9,520 bases of DNA from Streptomyces aureocirculatus (lineage in GTDB: Bacteria; Actinomycetota; Actinomycetes; Streptomycetales; Streptomycetaceae): assembly GCF_000720475.1 (NCBI RefSeq), contig NZ_JOAP01000111.1, positions 1 to 9,520 on the forward strand, read 5' to 3'. Positions 5,832 to 9,520 of this stretch are shown here, piece by piece. The notes beneath the pieces are model-generated. The model did no database searches. It was not told the origin of the DNA and saw nothing but the letters and a program-made list of their open reading frames with translations. How positions within the stretch are numbered: position 1 is the first letter of the stretch; each line of letters begins with the position of its first letter. The translations under genes and the position numbers were made by a program.

Positions 5832-6862
5832 TGAGGACGCCGACGCCTGCCTGGTGGAGGGCGTCGACGAGGTGCTTGAAGTCGTCGGGGGTGCCAAGGC
5901 GGGCGGTGGGTGCGTAGAAGCCGGTGACCTGGTAGCCCCAGGAGCCGCCGAAGGGGTGCTCGGCGACCGGCATCAGCTCCACGTGCGTGAAGCCCAGCTC
6001 GGCCACGTACGCCGGGAGTTGCTCGGCCAGTTGACGGTAGGTGAGGCCGGGGCGCCAGGACGGCAGGTGGACCTCGTACACGGAGAACGGCGCCTCGTGC
6101 ACGGGTATGTCGGCGCGCCGCCGCATCCACTCCTCGTCCCGCCACTCGTGGCGTGACACGTCCACGACGGACGAGTTGGCCGGTGGCGTCTCCGTGCGGC
6201 GCGCCAGCGGGTCCGCCCGGAACGTCATGCTGCCGTCCGGGCGCGTGATCTGGAACTTGTACAGCTCGCCCGCGCCGACCCCCGGCACGAACAGCTCCCA
6301 CACGCCGCTGCCGCCGAGCGAGCGCATCGGGGAGCCGATGCCGTCCCAGTAGTTGAAGTTCCCGACGACGCGTACGCCTTGCGCGTTGGGCGCCCACACC
6401 GTGAAGCGGGTGCCCTGGGTGCCCTGGTGCGTCATCGGCCGCGCACCGAGCGCGTCCCACAGCCGCTCGTGCCGTCCCTCGCCGATCAGGTGCAGGTCGA
6501 ACTCGCCGAGCGCGGGCAGATACGCGTAGGCGTCCGGGATCTCCAGGGTCGCCTCGTCGTAGGTGAGGTGCAGCCGGTAGTCGGCGGGCACGTCGCGCAG
6601 CGGCACGACCGCCGAGAAGAATCCGTCGCCGTCGTCGGTCAGGTCGGCGCGCAGCTCACCCGCGATCACGGTCACCGCGCGGGCGTACGGCCGCAGCGCG
6701 CGGAAGGCCACCCCGTCGGCTACTCGGTGTGCTCCGAGCACGCCGTGCGGGTCGTGATGCGTTCCGGCGAGCAGCCTGCTGCGGTCCTCCGGAGCCACGG
6801 GGGAGGCCACCGTCCTGGCGGCGTCCAGGGGGGTTTCGGCTCCCGTGACCCCCGGGGCCCCT

Positions 6863-6898
6863 GCGCCTCCCGTGGCTCCTGCGCCTCCCGTGGCTCCT
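6863..6898. repeat. 18-bp direct repeat, two copies, inside glgB
   Basis: GCGCCTCCCGTGGCTCCT occurs twice without mismatch (6863-6880, 6881-6898). It encodes the Gly-Ala-Thr-Gly-Gly-Ala repeats near residues 188-200 of the GlgB tail. It is in phase with the reading frame. A further 9-bp doublet, GGTCCTGGC, follows at 6901-6918. Confidence 0.9.
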
Positions 6899-7131
6899 GC
6901 GGTCCTGGCGGTCCTGGCGGGCTTAGGGGACTTGGAGGACTTGGGGGACTTGGCAGCCTGGCCGACCCCGAACGGGTTTGCGGTGCCGGTCGGCTTGGCG
7001 GTGCCTGTCGGTTGCGGCTTCGCGGTGCCGGTCGCCTTCGCGGTGCCGGTCGGCTTCGCCGCCTTCGCGGTCCTCGGCACCTTCCTGCCCCGCGGGCCCC
7101 CGGGAGTCTTCGCGGCTCCCGTGGCCTCGGC

Positions 7132-7176
7132 GCTCCCGGCCGACCCGGCCGACCCGGCCGACCCGGCCGACCCGGC
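7132..7176. repeat. 9-bp tandem repeat inside glgB
   Basis: Four perfect CGACCCGGC units (7141-7176) are preceded by one diverged unit (GCTCCCGGC, 7132-7140). They encode the run of Ala-Gly-Ser repeats at about residues 95-109 of the N-terminal tail. The period is a multiple of 3, so slippage here would keep the frame. Confidence 0.92.
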
Positions 7177-7540
7177 GGGCCGGACGGGCCGGGCGGACTC
7201 CGCGGTCCTGGCGGTGTCGGGTGTCGCCGTCGACTTGGGAGCCTTGGTCGGCCGAGGCGGTTTTCCCGGCCGGGGTGGCCCGGCCTTCTTGGCGGCCTTG
7301 GCCGTCTCCACGGCCTCCGCCGCCTCGGCGGCTTCCGCGGCACGCGTGGCCGCGGCCGCCGCGGGGGGCCCGGGCGGCGCCGTCGGTTCCGGCTGTGGGG
7401 GTGTGACCTCGGGCGCGGGCTCGTCCGACGGATTACGGGAGGTGGGGCGGGGGGTCACGGGGGCGGCCTCCAGTCGGGGCTGGTCGCAGGGGCGGGGTCG
7501 AGCGCGGGTGGCAGGTGGGGTGCAGGGCCATGGGCGGGGG

Positions 7541-8983
7541 TCACAGGACGGTGTCCGGCTCCGGGCCGGGGGCGTCCTCCCCCGCTGCCAGTTGGTTCAG
7601 GGCGGCCAGGGGTACGGGGAGCCAGTCGGGGCGGTGGCGGGCCTCGTACAGCGCCTCGTACACGGCCTTGTCGGTCTCGTGGGCGCGGAGCAGGACGGGG
7701 GAGGTGCGGGGGTCGACGCCGGACACGTCGGCGTATCCGGTGCAGTACGCCGCACGGCAGGTGGCGGACCACTGCGGGGACCAGGGGCGGTGGCTGCGGG
7801 ACGCGTAGTCGAAGGAGCGGAGCATGCCCGCGACGTCCCGGGCGGGCGGCTGCGGCGTGCGGCGCTCCGGGAGCGGCCGCGCGGGTTCGCCCTCGAAGTC
7901 TATGAGGGTCCACTCGCCGGACGGCGCCCGCAGGAACTGCCCCAGGTGCAGGTCCCCGTGGACGCGCTGGGCAGTGAGCCCGGACCCGCCCTCGGCGGCG
8001 AGGTCGGCGAGGGCGTCGTAGGCGGTGCGCAGAGCGGACGCGTAGGGGCGCAGCGCGGGCACCGCGTGCGCCGCCGCGTCCAGGCGTTCGGTCATGCCGC
8101 GGGCGAGCTGTTCCACCTGCGCCCGCCCGAGCGTCACCGTGGGCAGTGCCGCCGCGAGGGCGGCGTGCACCTCGGCGGTGGTCTGCCCGAGCGCGCGAGC
8201 CTCCGCGCTGAAGTCCTCCCCCTTGGCGAGGACTTGGAGGGCCAGCTCCCAGCCGTCCGCCGCCCCGGCCACGTACGGTTGTAACACCCCGAGCACCAGC
8301 GGCTCGGCGCCCCCGTCGGCCGTCATCCAGGCGGTGGGCGGCGGCACCCGGCGGCAGTCCTGTCCGGCCAGGGCGAGGGGCAGCTCCAGGTCGGGGTTGA
8401 TGCCGGGCACGACCCGCCGGAAGACCTTGAGTATCAGTCGGTCGCCGTACACGAGCGAGGAGTTGGACTGCTCGGCGCCGAGCGCCCGGGGCACGAGCCC
8501 GGCGGGGATGTCGGCGCCCGCGGTGCCGTCGGCGCGGGTGAAGCGGAGGGCGCCGAGCCGGCCGGGCTGCCGCAGCCGCTCCAGGAGCAGCGTGGCGAGG
8601 CGCGGGTCGTGCAGCGCCTCGTACACCGTGCGCCCGGCGAGCGCGCCCCCGGCGACGTGGCCGATCAGTGCGGGCGCGAGGCGCGGCGGGAGTTCGATGC
8701 GCACGCCGAGCAGCAGTTGGTAGCAGTCGGGGGTGAGGTCTTCGTGGTCGGCCGCCGGGGTGGCCGCGGGCAGTGGTTGGTGCACCCGTACGAGCAGGTG
8801 CAGCAGTCCCGGCTCGGCACCGGGTGGAAGCAGCTCCGTCGCCGCCGTGATCTCGAACCCCGTGACGGGCCGCCCCTTGCCCGCGAACCACCGTTGTCGC
8901 GGGAGCCAGTTGCGCAGCAGCGGATCGAGCGACGCGAGGAGCGCGTCGGAGTTGGCACTGGGGCGGGTGACGGCTTCCGACAT
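7541..8983 (-). CDS. pep2: Maltokinase (Pep2/Mak)
   Basis: This enzyme phosphorylates maltose with ATP to maltose-1-phosphate, the donor used by GlgE; in mycobacteria it forms a complex with TreS (family knowledge). The 480-residue protein has a cystatin-like N-terminal cap containing [10 protein letters not shown] (29-38), followed by an aminoglycoside-phosphotransferase-like kinase fold. [20 protein letters not shown] (171-190) holds the ATP-binding lysine K186. The catalytic loop is HGDLHLGQ (342-349) with D344 as base, and [11 protein letters not shown] (361-371) has metal-binding D362. [14 protein letters not shown] follows at 381-394. The ATG at 8983 has AAGGA 9 nt upstream. An in-frame TTG 30 nt earlier at 9013 was rejected because it is a weaker codon and would place this ribosome site inside the gene. 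It lies 207 bp after treS and 82 bp before glgB, the usual order. All key residues are present. Confidence 0.93.
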   Translation of the reverse strand: MSEAVTRPSANSDALLASLDPLLRNWLPRQRWFAGKGRPVTGFEITAATELLPPGAEPGLLHLLVRVHQPLPAATPAADHEDLTPDCYQLLLGVRIELPPRLAPALIGHVAGGALAGRTVYEALHDPRLATLLLERLRQPGRLGALRFTRADGTAGADIPAGLVPRALGAEQSNSSLVYGDRLILKVFRRVVPGINPDLELPLALAGQDCRRVPPPTAWMTADGGAEPLVLGVLQPYVAGAADGWELALQVLAKGEDFSAEARALGQTTAEVHAALAAALPTVTLGRAQVEQLARGMTERLDAAAHAVPALRPYASALRTAYDALADLAAEGGSGLTAQRVHGDLHLGQFLRAPSGEWTLIDFEGEPARPLPERRTPQPPARDVAGMLRSFDYASRSHRPWSPQWSATCRAAYCTGYADVSGVDPRTSPVLLRAHETDKAVYEALYEARHRPDWLPVPLAALNQLAAGEDAPGPEPDTVL

Positions 8984-9016
8984 GATGTCCCGTCCTTTCC
9001 GCGTCGCGGACAAGTC

Positions 9017-9100
9017 AGGTACGAGAACAGATACAAGATCAGATACGAGATCAGATACAAGATCGGATGCGGGATCGGATGCGGGATCTGTGGGATCAGG
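9017..9100. repeat. 12-bp minisatellite between treS and pep2
   Basis: Five clear 12-bp units occur in a row: AGATACAAGATC (9029-9040), AGATACGAGATC (9041-9052), AGATACAAGATC (9053-9064) and GGATGCGGGATC twice (9065-9088). They are flanked by diverged copies at 9017-9028 and 9089-9100. Most units end in GATC. The left units are AT-rich for this genome. The array would sit in the leader of pep2 or in a treS-pep2 co-transcript. The rest of the 207-bp gap (8984-9190) shows only the pep2 ribosome site; I saw no canonical promoter or terminator in it. Confidence 0.92.
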
Positions 9101-9190
9101 TGCCGAGCAGGGGCGTGCCGTGTACGAGTGCCCAGTGCGGAGTGAGTCACGCCGGGAAGAGGCCGACCCACGCCGCCCGTATCGGCGACC

Positions 9191-9520
9191 TTACGCCGAG
9201 TCGTCGCGCAGCCGGAACCAGTAGAAGCCGTGTCCTGCGAGGGTCAGGAGGTACGGGAGTTCACCGATGGCGGGGAAACGTACGCCACCGATCAGCTCCA
9301 CCGGGTGGCGGCCGTTGAAAGCTTGCAGGTCGAGCTCGGTGGGCTGGGCGAAGCGGGAGAAGTTGTGGACGCACAGGACGAGGTCGTCACTGTCCTGATC
9401 GGTGTCCGTGCCCGCGGGGGCCTCGCGCAGGAAGGCGAGGACGGCGGGGTTGGAGGAGGGCAGCTCGGTGTAGGAGCCGAGTCCGAAGGCGGGGTTCTGT
9501 TTGCGGATCTCGATCATGCG
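9191..9520 (-). CDS. treS: Trehalose synthase, C-terminal part (cut by window edge)
   Basis: TreS interconverts trehalose and maltose and supplies maltose for Pep2 in the GlgE pathway. Only the last 109 residues are present; the gene continues past the right edge and its start cannot be seen. They include MIEIRKQNPAFGLGSYTELP, then NPAVLAFLRE, LVLCVHNFSRFAQPTELDL, and the closing HPVELIGGVRFPAIGELPYLLTLAGHGFYWFRL. This is the C-terminal beta-sandwich of actinobacterial TreS. The GH13 catalytic residues would lie outside the window. A short insert, APAGTDTDQDSDD, between the FLRE and LVLC segments is acidic and looks like a loop that varies between species. The gene ends in TAA at 9191. The same-strand pep2 follows after 207 bp, so co-transcription is plausible but not shown. 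Confidence 0.93.
   Translation of the reverse strand, partial: RMIEIRKQNPAFGLGSYTELPSSNPAVLAFLREAPAGTDTDQDSDDLVLCVHNFSRFAQPTELDLQAFNGRHPVELIGGVRFPAIGELPYLLTLAGHGFYWFRLRDDSA

Noticed and set aside
6379..7905. 508-codon plus-strand frame across the glgB and pep2 boundary
   Set aside because: It runs opposite two recognised genes and consists mostly of Gly/Arg/Leu repeats produced by the glgB minisatellites.
8665..9171. Minus-strand frame with a hydrophobic Ile-Leu-Tyr repeat in the treS-pep2 gap
   Set aside because: The hydrophobic stretch is just the 12-bp minisatellite translated, and the frame then runs through pep2 out of frame. I see no ribosome site.

Overview
The window looks like chromosomal DNA of a Streptomyces or close relative. 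It has very high GC, with G or C at most third codon positions. It carries the treS-pep2-glgB neighbourhood of the actinobacterial GlgE (maltose-1-phosphate to alpha-glucan) pathway, and start codons include GTG and TTG. Every convincing protein gene lies on the minus strand, so transcription runs from right to left. No tRNA, rRNA, CRISPR array, insertion sequence or phage gene was seen.

From right to left: (1) 9191-9520 is the C-terminal end of trehalose synthase treS, cut by the window edge. (2) 8984-9190 is a gap holding a 12-bp minisatellite. (3) 7541-8983 is an intact maltokinase (pep2). (4) 4703-7458 is a 1,4-alpha-glucan branching enzyme gene, glgB. It has a long low-complexity basic N-terminal extension, and as written it is broken by an out-of-frame internal deletion at 5314/5315 that removes conserved region IV of the GH13 active site. 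(5) 3635-4570 is an NADPH-type imine-reductase-like oxidoreductase. (6) 3078-3578 is a MerR regulator with a perfect 10-4-10 operator palindrome in its apparently leaderless promoter. (7) 2737-3081 is a thioredoxin that overlaps merR by ATGA. (8) 330-2579 is a HelD-type RNA-polymerase-recycling helicase with a TTG start. (9) 1-329 is non-coding and holds a 7-bp tandem array starting next to the helD stop codon.

TreS makes maltose from trehalose, Pep2 phosphorylates it to maltose-1-phosphate, GlgE (not in the window) polymerises it, and GlgB adds alpha-1,6 branches. If the glgB lesion is real, branching must come from another enzyme. The merR-trx pair looks like a small autoregulated redox operon.

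The most interesting unexplained item is a plus-strand cassette between helD and trx (about 2573-2713). It has a TTGACA-18 nt-TACAGT promoter, an 11-bp hairpin whose two G-U pairs favour the plus-strand RNA, and a strong intrinsic terminator. It has the layout of a small-RNA gene of about 105 nt. The window is also unusually rich in short tandem repeats of 7, 9, 12 and 18 bp, both between and inside genes.
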